DNA of 64,000 bases from an uncultured Clostridium sp. (GTDB lineage: Bacteria > Bacillota > Clostridia > TANB77 > CAG-508): assembly GCA_930986425.1 (NCBI GenBank), contig CAKNJR010000006.1, forward strand, positions 17,239 through 81,238. Direction: 5' to 3'. This document shows, in pieces, positions 9,169 through 17,679 of this stretch. The first letter of the stretch is position 1; every line of letters starts with the position of its first letter. Below the pieces are notes generated by a model. It saw nothing but the letters and a program-made list of their open reading frames with translations, searched no databases and was not told where the DNA came from. The translations under genes and the position numbers were made by a program.

Positions 9169-9233
9169 TGAATAGGAAATTTTATTCAATGAAAATATTA
9201 CAAGATACCATAAAAACAAAGGAGGTAAATAAT

Positions 9234-9566
9234 GTGATAGTTGAATTCAGCAAAGAGGACAAGCAACTAACATTTAAATTAACAGAAGACATAGACCAAC
9301 ACACAGTAGAAAAAGTAAGGAGGAAAATGGATAATGAAATTAAAGGATATATTCCAAGAAAAGTTGTATTTGATTTTAGTAACATCTCTTTTATGGATAG
9401 CGCTGGAATAGGGATGGTTTTAGGTAGATATAAATTAGCGAAAATGCTAAATGGAAACCTAGAAATAATAAATGTAAATAAATCAATGAAAAAAATATTT
9501 GATATGAGTGGAGTATCAAGAATAATCAATATAGTTGAGGAGGATAAAAATGAAGGGGTTGTATGA
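9234..9566 (+). CDS. spoIIAA: Anti-sigma F factor antagonist SpoIIAA
   Basis: The 110-residue STAS-domain protein carries [22 protein letters not shown], with Ser56 in the DSAG motif as the site phosphorylated by SpoIIAB. Unphosphorylated SpoIIAA binds SpoIIAB and frees SigF in the forespore. I place the start at GTG 9234 because GGAGG lies eight bases before it and the product (MIVEFSKED) then matches normal SpoIIAA length. The frame stays open upstream to 9153, but that stretch runs into the preceding terminator. An ATG at 9232 is followed at once by TGA and is not usable. The end overlaps spoIIAB, giving the classic translationally coupled operon. Confidence 0.95.
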   Translation: MIVEFSKEDKQLTFKLTEDIDQHTVEKVRRKMDNEIKGYIPRKVVFDFSNISFMDSAGIGMVLGRYKLAKMLNGNLEIINVNKSMKKIFDMSGVSRIINIVEEDKNEGVV

Positions 9567-10008
9567 TAATGAAATGAAATTAGAATTTGTAAGTAAAACC
9601 AACAATGAAGCTTTTGCAAGAATTGCAGTAGCCGCATTTGTATCACAATTAGACCCTACAATAGATGAATTATCGGATATTAAAACAGCTGTATCTGAAG
9701 CTGTTACAAACAGCATAATTCATGGATATGAAGATGAGGAAGGCATAGTAAAAATAACTGCAAAACTATTTGGAAACACAGTAGAGATAGAAATATCGGA
9801 TAACGGAAAAGGAATAAGCAATATAGAAGAAGCTAGAAAACCCCTATACACTTCTAAACCTAACATGGAAAGGTCTGGAATGGGCTTTACAATTATGGAA
9901 AGCTTTATGGATTATGTCACAGTTGAATCAGCTGTGGGATTAGGTACAAAAGTAACAATGAAAAAGAGAATAACAAGCGCAGAAGAAGAAAAATGTATTG
10001 AGGCTTAG
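9550..10008 (+). CDS. spoIIAB: Anti-sigma F factor / SpoIIAA kinase SpoIIAB
   Basis: The 152-residue GHKL-type kinase holds SigF inactive and phosphorylates SpoIIAA. Its ATP-binding boxes are plain: the N-box [13 protein letters not shown], the G1 box ISDNGKGI, and the G2 box [14 protein letters not shown]. The N-terminus [31 protein letters not shown] closely follows the B. subtilis protein. The start is ATG 9550, with GAGGAGG seven bases upstream; it overlaps spoIIAA by 17 bases. A gap of 105 bases separates it from sigF, longer than the overlap usual in Bacillus. Confidence 0.97.
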   Translation: MKGLYDNEMKLEFVSKTNNEAFARIAVAAFVSQLDPTIDELSDIKTAVSEAVTNSIIHGYEDEEGIVKITAKLFGNTVEIEISDNGKGISNIEEARKPLYTSKPNMERSGMGFTIMESFMDYVTVESAVGLGTKVTMKKRITSAEEEKCIEA

Positions 10009-10113
10009 AATTTTACAAACAACAGAGAGTTAAGCTTTATTTATATAGTTAAAAGAACTAAGCAAAATTGTAGCATAAATACATATTTTCTTTAATATAA
10101 TTAGGAGAAGGTT

Positions 10114-10827
10114 ATGGATGAAACTCTAAAAAAACAAATACTTGAAGTGCAAGCAGGAAATAGAGAAGTACTAAATGACCTAATAAAACAAAACAATGGA
10201 TTAATATGGAGTATAGTCAAAAGATTTGAAGGAAGAGGATATGAGCTAGAAGACTTATATCAAATAGGAGCAATTGGATTTATTAAAGCAGTACAGAAAT
10301 TTGATTTTTCATATAATGTAACACTATCAACATATGCAGTAACTTATATAATAGGAGAAATAAAAAGATTTTTAAGAGATGACGGAATGATTAAAGTATC
10401 AAGACAAACTAAAGCAACTTGTCAAAAAGCTCTAAAAATAAAAGAAGACTATGAAAAGCAAGGAAAAAACATAGGAGTTGAGGAAATAGCAAAAATATTA
10501 AAAGTTTCTAAAGATGAAGTAATTGCATCATTAGAATATAAAAATTGTGTAGAATCATTATATGACAAAGAAGATGACGATAGTAATTGTTTAATAGATA
10601 GAATAAAAACAAATGAAAATGAGGAAGAAAGAACGGTAAATAGATTAGCATTAAAAGAAGGATTAGAAAAGCTAAAACCAAGAGAAAAGCAAATAATATT
10701 TTTAAGATATTTTAAATGTCAAACACAAAAAGATGTGGCTAAAATGGTTGGAATTAGTCAAGTTCAAGTATGTAGAATAGAAAAACAAGTATTAAGTCTG
10801 CTCGGGCAAGAATTAAAAGAAGCCTAA
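10114..10827 (+). CDS. sigF: RNA polymerase sigma factor SigF
   Basis: The 237-residue sigma-70-family protein has region 2 (LEDLYQIGAIGFIKAVQKFDFSYNVTLSTYAV, about residues 45-77), region 3 and region 4 (LKPREKQIIFLRYF ... TQKDVAKMVGISQVQVCRIE). The position after spoIIAA-spoIIAB identifies it as the first forespore sigma factor rather than SigG. A GGAGAAGG site precedes the ATG. It should direct spoIIQ and probably the spoVA promoters described below. Other forespore genes (spoIIQ, spoIVB) lie in this window. Confidence 0.96.
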   Translation: MDETLKKQILEVQAGNREVLNDLIKQNNGLIWSIVKRFEGRGYELEDLYQIGAIGFIKAVQKFDFSYNVTLSTYAVTYIIGEIKRFLRDDGMIKVSRQTKATCQKALKIKEDYEKQGKNIGVEEIAKILKVSKDEVIASLEYKNCVESLYDKEDDDSNCLIDRIKTNENEEERTVNRLALKEGLEKLKPREKQIIFLRYFKCQTQKDVAKMVGISQVQVCRIEKQVLSLLGQELKEA

Positions 10828-10881
10828 ACAAAAATTTCTGAATTACAATAATATCATATGTTCATTATACAAGGAGGCGCA

Positions 10882-11895
10882 GTGAAAAAAATCTATGTTA
10901 TATTGATTATATTCATATTTTGCACTTTTGCCATACCAATCATATTTACGAAAAATACAGTAAGTGGCAAAGATGTGAGTGAAACAAATGAAATACAAGA
11001 AGAAAATGTAATTCAAGAAGTACAAATGATAGATTATGATTATAAACAATATGATACAATAAAACTTCTACACGCAGATACTGGCGAAATAGAAGAATTG
11101 CCTTTAGATACATATCTCCTAGGCGTAGTATCAGCAGAGATGCCAGCAAATTTTGAACAAGAAGCACTAAATGCTCAGGCTCTGGTAGCAAGAACATACA
11201 CAATATATTCAATAGTTCATAATCAAGATAAACATGGAGAAGCGGATATATGTGATGACTCAAACTGCTGTCAAGCATGGATTTCAAAAGAAGATAGAAT
11301 GGCAAGATGGGAAGAAGCTGAAAGAGAGTCAAATTGGAGAAAAATTGAAGTGGCTGTAAATACAACAGCAGGAAGAATAATTACATATAATGGAGAAGTA
11401 ATAGATGCATTTTTCCATTCAAACAGTGGAGGAACAACAGAAGCACCAGTAAACGTATGGGGAGGAACTAACTATCCATATTTACAATCTGTTGAAACTG
11501 CTGGAGAAGATGCATATTCACAATATAGTTCAGAAGTAGTCCTTACAAAAGAAGAATTGCAAAACAAAATTCTAGCAAAACATTCAGATTTTACAATAGA
11601 TTATAATCAGTCAGATTGTATACAAATTCTAGAATATACTGAATCTGGAAGAGTTAAAACAATAAAAATAGGAAACTTAAATCTTTCAGGCGTTGAAGTG
11701 AGAAGTACTCTTGGATTAAAATCAGCTAATTTTGAAGTAACAATTGATGGAGATAATATAAAATTTGCTGTAAAAGGATATGGGCATGGTGTTGGAATGA
11801 GCCAAACAGGGGCAGATAGTATGGCAAAATCGGGAAGTAATTATGAAGAAATAGTTAAACATTTTTATACAGGAGTTGAAATTACTGAAATGTAA
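10882..11895 (+). CDS. spoIID: Stage II sporulation protein D, peptidoglycan lytic transglycosylase
   Basis: The 337-residue protein has an N-terminal signal-anchor (residues about 2-22) and the SpoIID catalytic domain. Visible are LPLDTYLLGVVSAEMPANF with the catalytic Glu, HGEADICDDSNCCQAW, FHSNSGGTTE and the terminal GYGHGVGMSQTGADSMAK. SpoIID cuts glycan strands stripped of stem peptides as part of the DMP machine that drives engulfment; SpoIIM and SpoIIP are not in this window. I chose GTG 10882 (MKKIYVILIIF), five bases after AAGGAGG. The gene follows sigF by 54 bases. A SigE promoter is expected, but I could not see one clearly. Confidence 0.95.
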   Translation: MKKIYVILIIFIFCTFAIPIIFTKNTVSGKDVSETNEIQEENVIQEVQMIDYDYKQYDTIKLLHADTGEIEELPLDTYLLGVVSAEMPANFEQEALNAQALVARTYTIYSIVHNQDKHGEADICDDSNCCQAWISKEDRMARWEEAERESNWRKIEVAVNTTAGRIITYNGEVIDAFFHSNSGGTTEAPVNVWGGTNYPYLQSVETAGEDAYSQYSSEVVLTKEELQNKILAKHSDFTIDYNQSDCIQILEYTESGRVKTIKIGNLNLSGVEVRSTLGLKSANFEVTIDGDNIKFAVKGYGHGVGMSQTGADSMAKSGSNYEEIVKHFYTGVEITEM

Positions 11896-11977
11896 GGCAA
11901 ATAAAAAAGTTAAAATAAGCATAAATCAAAAATTTAGAAATACGCATAAGCTGAAATCAAAAAATTTAACATATAAT

Positions 11978-12006
11978 GTATATTTTCCTAAATAAAGGAA
12001 ATAATC
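11978..12006 (+). promoter_or_regulatory. Putative SigF-type forespore promoter of spoIIQ
   Basis: GTATA at 11978-11982 and GGAAATAAT at 11997-12005, 14 bases apart, resemble the forespore consensus (GYATA and GGnnAnAnT). spoIIQ is a SigF gene in Bacillus. The same arrangement is found before both spoVA pieces. Confidence 0.55.
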
Positions 12007-12037
12007 AAATTAATAGATTATTTCAAGGAGGATATAT

Positions 12038-12925
12038 ATGAGAAGAGAAAGAAGAAACAACAATTTAGAAGATAAAATGAAATGGGGAAGGCTAGTTAGC
12101 TTTATTATAGCTATAATACTACTTATAATTGCTATTGTGGCTTCAATGAGTCAGGGGAAAACGATTTCTAGTGTAAATTATAATAGAATAAATCAAAATA
12201 CATCAGTAGAAGAAGCAAGTTCAGAATTAAGTAAAAATGTTAATCAAGTACTAGAGCAAAATACTGTCGGAGGCGATAATGAAGAAGAAAAAGACGAAGA
12301 AATTAATGAAATAAAAGAATCAATAATAATAAATAATACAACTGAAAATAATGCAAAGGTTGTAGAAGATACAAATGCAAACATAGTAAATCAAAATACA
12401 AATGAAACTGCCGAAAATAAAGAAAATAGCGGTACAAATGAAAATGCCAGTGCGAATGAAAATAACAACACAATCGAAAATACCGACGAAAATAATGAAA
12501 GTGCAAATCAAACTTCAGATACTGAATTCATTTTCCCAGTAGAAGGAGAGGTAATAAAGGAATTTGCAAAAGATAATTTAATATATTCAGAAACTCTAGA
12601 AGAATGGATAACACATACAGGAATAGATATAAAAGCAGATAGAACAACAGTAGTAAAGTCAGTAGCAAATGGTACAGTTAAATCAATAAAAAATGACCCA
12701 AGATATGGTTTGACAGTAACAATAGAGCATGATAATGGATATACTAGCGTGTATTCAAGTCTATTAACAGCAGAATTTGTAAAAGAGGGTGAACAAGTTA
12801 CTCAAGGTCAAACAATAGGAACAGTGGGTAATAGTGCAGTCTTTGAAGTAGCAGAAGATAATCACTTACATTTTGAATTATTAAAAGATGGAAGTAGTAT
12901 AAATCCAGAAATATATTTAAAATAA
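12038..12925 (+). CDS. spoIIQ: SpoIIQ-like M23 family metallopeptidase
   Basis: The 295-residue protein has a short cytosolic tail, one membrane segment (about residues 17-40), a long low-complexity Asn/Glu/Thr linker (about 50-160) and a C-terminal LytM domain (about 165-295). The zinc ligands are intact: H193 and D197 in HTGID, and H276/H278 in HLHFE. This differs from B. subtilis SpoIIQ, which has lost a ligand, and fits the clostridial form. SpoIIQ sits in the forespore membrane and pairs with SpoIIIAH across the intermembrane space. Its position right after spoIID and a SigF-like promoter support this. A general M23 hydrolase is the alternative. Confidence 0.85.
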   Translation: MRRERRNNNLEDKMKWGRLVSFIIAIILLIIAIVASMSQGKTISSVNYNRINQNTSVEEASSELSKNVNQVLEQNTVGGDNEEEKDEEINEIKESIIINNTTENNAKVVEDTNANIVNQNTNETAENKENSGTNENASANENNNTIENTDENNESANQTSDTEFIFPVEGEVIKEFAKDNLIYSETLEEWITHTGIDIKADRTTVVKSVANGTVKSIKNDPRYGLTVTIEHDNGYTSVYSSLLTAEFVKEGEQVTQGQTIGTVGNSAVFEVAEDNHLHFELLKDGSSINPEIYLK

Positions 12926-13040
12926 TTAAAAACATAGTTTACAATAATAGTTTTCATAATTGATAATAAATCAAAAAACGACAAAAAATTACAAAAAAAT
13001 GCAAATGTAATATAAATGTAATAAAAGTAAAAAAATGTTC

Positions 13041-13076
13041 AAAAATGAGGCAATATTAATGGTTGCCTCGTTTTTT
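13041..13076 (+). terminator. Terminator of spoIIQ
   Basis: GAGGCAA (13047-13053) pairs with TTGCCTC (13063-13069), followed by GTTTTTT. Confidence 0.9.
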
Positions 13077-13081
13077 CGTCT

Positions 13082-13110
13082 TTGACTTTTATTACTTATG
13101 ATGATAAAAT
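13082..13110 (+). promoter_or_regulatory. SigA-type promoter of veg
   Basis: TTGACT at 13082-13087, a 17-base spacer and TAAAAT at 13105-13110; the veg ATG is 31 bases downstream. veg has one of the strongest vegetative promoters in B. subtilis. Confidence 0.8.
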
Positions 13111-13140
13111 TTAACCATATTTTAAGAAGTAGGTGATAAA

Positions 13141-13440
13141 ATGATTTACCAAAATGATATTACAAACTTAGAATCAGACATTAGAGAGAAAATTGGACAA
13201 AAGATAATTGTGAAAGGCTCTCTAGGAAGGAGTAAGTCGTTTGAAAAAGAAGCTACTATAGAAAAAGCTTATACTAACATTTTCATAGTAAAGTATGAAG
13301 AAAACAAAAGAAGTGTATCTTATCAATATAAAGATGTTTTAACAAGAACGGTAGAGGTAGATGTTTTTGACGGTGAAGGATATAGCCCACTTATTCCTCC
13401 TTTAGTAAAAACGCCAAAGAAAATTAAAGCTGCACTATAG
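13141..13440 (+). CDS. veg: Veg family protein
   Basis: The 99-residue protein matches the Veg family: a small beta-barrel-like domain with KIIVKGSLGRSKSFEKEATIEKAYTNIFIVKY, then RSVSYQYKDVLTRTVEV. Family members are about 85 aa in Bacillus; here the C-terminus is extended by a proline/lysine tail (SPLIPPLVKTPKKIKAAL). Veg has been linked in B. subtilis to biofilm regulation and germination, but its biochemical role is unsettled. The gene has its own promoter and terminator, so it is monocistronic and probably highly expressed. Confidence 0.92.
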   Translation: MIYQNDITNLESDIREKIGQKIIVKGSLGRSKSFEKEATIEKAYTNIFIVKYEENKRSVSYQYKDVLTRTVEVDVFDGEGYSPLIPPLVKTPKKIKAAL

Positions 13441-13450
13441 TTTTTAACAT

Positions 13451-13478
13451 GAACGTTTCAAAAGAAGCGTTCTTTTTT
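13451..13478 (+). terminator. Terminator of veg
   Basis: GAACGTTTC pairs with GAAGCGTTC around AAAA, followed by TTTTTT. Confidence 0.9.
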
Positions 13479-13483
13479 GTTGC

Positions 13484-13522
13484 AAAAAATAGGGATATAC
13501 TTAAAGTTTAAGAATATCCCTA
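13484..13522 (-). terminator. Terminator of the minus-strand zinc-ribbon gene
   Basis: TAGGGATAT (13490-13498) pairs with ATATCCCTA (13514-13522); on the minus strand a T run follows. The extended stem also includes CTTA/TAAG. Confidence 0.75.
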
Positions 13523-13529
13523 ATAAAAA

Positions 13530-13664
13530 TTAATCCTTCAAAGGTTTTCCATAGCCATCAACATTAATACTTCCAACTAATATCATAACACCTAGTTTTG
13601 CTTTGCATTCATCACAGATTTCTTGATTATCTGCGACAGGTTTTCCACATTTTTTACAATACAT
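13530..13664 (-). CDS. Small zinc-ribbon protein (44 aa)
   Basis: A 44-codon minus-strand gene follows an AGGAGG site nine bases before ATG 13664. The product starts MYCKKCGKPVADNQEICDEC, two CxxC knuckles that make a single zinc ribbon of the double-zinc-ribbon type, then a short glycine-containing tail (GSINVDGYGKPLKD). Such mini-proteins are common in Clostridia and have no assigned function. It is the only minus-strand gene in this part of the sporulation block. Confidence 0.82.
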   Translation of the reverse strand: MYCKKCGKPVADNQEICDECKAKLGVMILVGSINVDGYGKPLKD

Positions 13665-13824
13665 ATAAATACCTCCTATTTATATCCCATTTAATTTCAA
13701 TAACATTATACAATATACAAATATTTTTCTCAATATACTTAAGAAAATCATAAGAAAGTAGGTTCTTTTTTCCATCAAAGTGCATATATATTAATAAATT
13801 GTAATTGAGGAGGTAAAGGACAAT

Positions 13825-15357
13825 ATGGAATTGGAAAAAAACAAAATATCCATAAATCAAATTGTAGCTCAAAAATTGGACACCGCAATTTGTGAAGGAG
13901 ATTGCATAGTTCCAGATATAAAGCCAGACATATACAATATAATAACATCAAGTGGAACAGTAAATATCTACAAGAAAGAAGTAATGGAAGGTAGAGTAAG
14001 AATAGATGGTGCAATAAATACATATACAATATATTCATCAGAAGAAGGAGGAAGGAAAGAACTCAAATCAATTAATTATGTAATAGACTTTTCACAAGTT
14101 GTAAACATAGAAAATGCAAAAAGTGAGATGGTACCAGATATTGCGACAAAACTAAGAAGCGTAGAGGCTAGAATTTTAAATGAAAGAAAAATAAATGTAA
14201 AAGCAATACTTGATTTTGATATTAAACTATTTTCAAATAGTAGTGAAGAATTTATTACAGGAATAAACGATATAAGTGATTTGCAAAAATTAGAAAATAG
14301 AATAACAGTAAATTCTTTATTAGGAACAGAAAAAACAAAAGCACAAGCAAAAGAAACAATTACAATAGACAGTGTAGACAATTTAGCAGAAATACTAAAA
14401 GTAAATGTAGAAATAGCAAATAAAGACACAAAAATTAGTTATAATAAAATTTTAGTAAAAGCAGATACAAAACTAAAAATATTATACTTAACAGATGACG
14501 GAAGAATAAATTCAGTATCTGCAAGTATACCAGTTATGGGATTTATAGATATGGAAAATATTTCAGACGAAAATGTATGCGATGTACAATATGAAATTAG
14601 AAATATGGTAATAAAGCCCAATAGCACACAAGAACATTCAATATATGTAGAATTTGAAATAGAAATTACATTATCTGCATATGAAACTAAAGAAATAAGC
14701 ACAATAGAAGATTTGTATAGTCCAAGTAGAAATTTAACTTTTGCTCAAAAGCAAATAAAAATGATGCAAAATAAGAAAAACTATCGAGATGTGTATAGTA
14801 TTCGAGAAAAACAAGTATTAAATATAGGAGACGAAAAAATCTTTGATGCAGATGTAAGAGTAAATATAGACAATATGAGTATAGGAAATGATGAAATTAA
14901 TCTAAATGGAAAAGTTTCAATAATGTTTATACATTCAATTAATAACATGACAGAAGTAGGAATTTCGCAAATAGATTTACCACTAGATTATAGAATGTCA
15001 TGTATTGGAATAAGAACTGATAGTCAAGTAAAAATAGATATGGATATACCATTGCAAGATTTTACTATATTACCAGGAGGAGAGATTGAAGTAAAAATAG
15101 ATGTAGAATTTACAGCAATGACATCAACAGAAATAATGTTAAATGAAATTAGTGATGTAAAAGAAGAAGAAAGTAATCCAGATAATGGATATAATATGGT
15201 AATATATTTCACTAAGAAAGAAGATAATTTGTGGAAAATAGCAAAAGAATTTAAGAGTACTATGCAAAACATAAAGGAAAGTAATGCACTGATGCAAGAT
15301 ACATTAACTCCAGGAATGCAACTATTTATAACTAAATATGTAGGAGCTAATGGATAG
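13825..15357 (+). CDS. sipL: SipL, SpoIVA-interacting spore-coat protein (DUF3794 + LysM)
   Basis: The 510-residue protein consists of repeated DUF3794 domains (about residues 30-150, 170-290 and 325-440, each with VPDIKPDIYNII- or GxVxI-type strands) and a C-terminal LysM domain (about 458-505, IYFTKKEDNLWKIAKEFKST). SipL is the clostridial counterpart of SpoVID/SafA. It binds SpoIVA through LysM and tethers coat to the forespore. AAGGA lies five bases before the ATG, within a longer GGAGG region. The stop overlaps the likely start of yunB by eight bases, implying translational coupling. Confidence 0.92.
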   Translation: MELEKNKISINQIVAQKLDTAICEGDCIVPDIKPDIYNIITSSGTVNIYKKEVMEGRVRIDGAINTYTIYSSEEGGRKELKSINYVIDFSQVVNIENAKSEMVPDIATKLRSVEARILNERKINVKAILDFDIKLFSNSSEEFITGINDISDLQKLENRITVNSLLGTEKTKAQAKETITIDSVDNLAEILKVNVEIANKDTKISYNKILVKADTKLKILYLTDDGRINSVSASIPVMGFIDMENISDENVCDVQYEIRNMVIKPNSTQEHSIYVEFEIEITLSAYETKEISTIEDLYSPSRNLTFAQKQIKMMQNKKNYRDVYSIREKQVLNIGDEKIFDADVRVNIDNMSIGNDEINLNGKVSIMFIHSINNMTEVGISQIDLPLDYRMSCIGIRTDSQVKIDMDIPLQDFTILPGGEIEVKIDVEFTAMTSTEIMLNEISDVKEEESNPDNGYNMVIYFTKKEDNLWKIAKEFKSTMQNIKESNALMQDTLTPGMQLFITKYVGANG

Positions 15358-16070
15358 AATTTATTCAAGACCTAGATTACCTAGAATAAATATAAACAGA
15401 AATTGGCGGTAATGGCAACAATCTAAAGCCATATAAGAAAAAAATAATAATACTACTTACAATTATAATAATAGGGTATATAACAGCTACAACAATAATA
15501 AAAGCCATTACACCAATTATCGAAAGACAATGTAGAGTAAAAGCAAGAAGCTTAGCTACTCAATTTGCAAACGAAGCGTGCTTAGAAAATATGAAAGACT
15601 TGACATATAATGATTTATGCACAATAGAAAGAGACTCAAATGAAAGAATAAGATTAATATCAATGAATTCTGTAACAATAAACAATTTGAATTCTCAAAT
15701 AGCACTAGACATTCAAAAAAAACTAAATGATACAACAATAAGTAAATTTTACATAAAACTAGGAAGCTTTACAGGAATAAAGTTACTTTCAGGTAGAGGA
15801 CCGAATTTAGAAGTAAGAATGTCTACAATTGGAGAAGTAACTACAGAAATAAAATCAGAATTTGAAGAAACAGGAATAAATCAAACGCTACATAAAATAT
15901 ACATCAATATAAATTGTAATGTTAGTTTACTTACACCATTTAAAGATGTAGATGAAAGTATAACTGCACAAGTTCTATTATCTGAAACAATAATTTCAGG
16001 CGATATACCAGACAGCTACTATGATTTGGAAGGCATGAGTCCTGAAGATACAATGAACATGATGAATTAA
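15350..16070 (+). pseudogene. yunB: YunB sporulation protein, interrupted by an apparent +1 frameshift
   Basis: The C-terminal 159 residues (from ATG 15591) match YunB. Reading upstream in that frame continues the family's N-terminus (KPYKKKIIILLTIIII membrane segment, then RVKARSLATQFANEAC), but the frame closes at a TAG at 15382 with no ATG. The natural start is ATG 15350, overlapping the sipL stop, in a different frame (MDRIYSRPRLPRININRNWR) that ends at TAA 15410. Removing one base near 15408-15411 joins the two into one protein of about 239 residues. YunB is a SigE-controlled protein of unknown role. Either the gene is broken or the sequence has one extra base. Confidence 0.8.
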
Positions 16071-16080
16071 TTTTTTTCAA

Positions 16081-16128
16081 TTGGGGACGGTCCTTTTCTT
16101 AAAATATTTTACGTTGGGGACAGTCCTT
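16081..16128. repeat. Two copies of a TTGGGGAC-GTCCTT motif
   Basis: TTGGGGACGGTCCTT (16081-16095) and TTGGGGACAGTCCTT (16114-16128) sit 33 bases apart just after yunB. This GGGGACnGTCC string resembles the REP-like intergenic elements scattered in many anaerobic Firmicutes. Confidence 0.6.
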
Positions 16129-16232
16129 AAATGAAAATTGTAGTCTTTAATGAAAATTACTAAATTCATTGTAATAAATTTATTAATTATGATAAAATGT
16201 AACAAATAATATGCAAAGTAGGTGGAAAACAA

Positions 16233-17204
16233 ATGAGTAGAAGAAGAAAAAAATCAAACAATATTATAATTAGTATAATAATATTTATATTTTTATGTGC
16301 AACAGGCTATTTTGGAACAGATTATTTCTTAGAACAAAATTCAGTAGAAACATCAGGTAATAATGTGCAAATAACAACATCTGCAAGAATTGAAAATGCT
16401 AATGAAATTCAATTAGATAATGACAAATTAAATATTATATTTTTCTATGTAGGACAAGCAGACTGTACATTAATCAAATTAAATGATGAGGTAATGCTAA
16501 TTGACAGTGGAAATAATAGCGATGGCGAAAAAGTAGTTAGTTTCTTGCAAGAAAAAAATATAACGCAAATAGACTATTTAGTTGGAACACATGCAGATGA
16601 AGACCATATAGGCGGGATAGATGATGTGATTGAAAATATAGAAATAGGTACATTTTTTATTCCAACAGTAGGAAAAGATGGAACTGATTATCAAAATGCA
16701 GTTGAAGCAGCTCAAACTAAAGGTATTACAATTCAAAACCCAACAATGGGAGAAACTTTTTCTTTAGGAGAAGCGGAATTCGAAATAATGGCAGCAATGG
16801 AAGAAGAAGGCACTTCAGATAATAATAGCTCAATAGTAATAGAGCTTAAATATAATAGTACAAATTATTTATTTATGGGAGATGCAGAAACAGAAGTAGA
16901 AAACTCAAGAAGTTGGGATAAAGTAAACGTACTAAAAGTAGGACACCATGGCTCAAACTCTAGCAGTTCTGAGAAATTTTTGAACCAAGTAAAACCACAA
17001 TATTCAATAATAGAAGTAGGAAAAAGCAATTCATATAATCTTCCAAGTGATAAAGCAATCCAAAGATTAGAAGAGAGTGGAACAACAATCCTTAGAACAG
17101 ATAAAGCAAACGGAGATGAAGTTGGTTCATTCTGGCTAACAAGTGATGGAAATACAATAGATATAAGAGAGGTAAATATTAACTTGGATGGTGATAATAA
17201 ATAA
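16233..17204 (+). CDS. Exported metallo-beta-lactamase-fold hydrolase (ComEC C-terminal-like)
   Basis: The 323-residue protein has a basic N-terminus (SRRRKKSNN), one membrane segment or signal (about residues 9-28), a linker and an MBL domain (about 68-315). The metal motif THADEDHIGG (H120, D122, D124, H125) and later FMGDAETEVE and VGHHGSNSSSS match the ComEC/Rec2-type hydrolase group. Such stand-alone domains are thought to degrade nucleic acids or phosphodiesters outside the cell. There are no competence channel segments, so it is not ComEC itself. AGGTGG precedes the ATG. Confidence 0.85.
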   Translation: MSRRRKKSNNIIISIIIFIFLCATGYFGTDYFLEQNSVETSGNNVQITTSARIENANEIQLDNDKLNIIFFYVGQADCTLIKLNDEVMLIDSGNNSDGEKVVSFLQEKNITQIDYLVGTHADEDHIGGIDDVIENIEIGTFFIPTVGKDGTDYQNAVEAAQTKGITIQNPTMGETFSLGEAEFEIMAAMEEEGTSDNNSSIVIELKYNSTNYLFMGDAETEVENSRSWDKVNVLKVGHHGSNSSSSEKFLNQVKPQYSIIEVGKSNSYNLPSDKAIQRLEESGTTILRTDKANGDEVGSFWLTSDGNTIDIREVNINLDGDNK

Positions 17205-17289
17205 TGCCTTAAATAGAATATTTTAACAGCTACATGCTAGAATAATATTATAACAATAAATGATTTGATATTAAAATATATTGAAAAGT

Positions 17290-17327
17290 AAAAAGGTAAA
17301 TGTTTATAAAACATATTACCTTTTTAT
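17290..17327 (+). terminator. Hairpin after the MBL gene; near-copy of the rplT terminator
   Basis: AAAAAGGTAAATGT pairs with ACATATTACCTTTTT. Almost the same sequence occurs at 19709-19744. Confidence 0.75.
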
Positions 17328-17679
17328 ATGGATAAATATATAAAACAAACTATTGCATAATTGCTAAAATTTTAAAGTAATATTTTTTCATAAAGTAGAA
17401 ATATGTCGTTTTATGTCGATGAAAAATTTTTACTATATATTGACAGAATTTAACAAAAAGAATATAATTATAAAGTAATTTTTAGGCTAAAAATTATAAA
17501 TATAATCATGAATGATTAATTCAAAATTTTAAAAATAATTAAATCAATTTTAATTCATATCTTTAATAGGAATAATTTTCAAATAAAATATTCAATTTAA
17601 TTTTTTCTTAAAACCGTTAATATTAAAATCTACAAAAAATTCTAAAAATCAAAAAAGTAAATTTAAAAGGAGAAAAAAT
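17328..17679. other. Non-coding, very AT-rich stretch
   Basis: These 350 bases contain no supported ORF. A TATATATTGACAGAATTT stretch near 17430 may hold a promoter for the Rpn gene, but no well-spaced -10 box is convincing. Confidence 0.5.

Noticed and set aside
9172..9200. SigH promoter for spoIIAA
   Set aside because: ATAGGAAAT has the right -35 form, but no GAAT element lies at the 11-12 base spacing, unlike the spoVG case.
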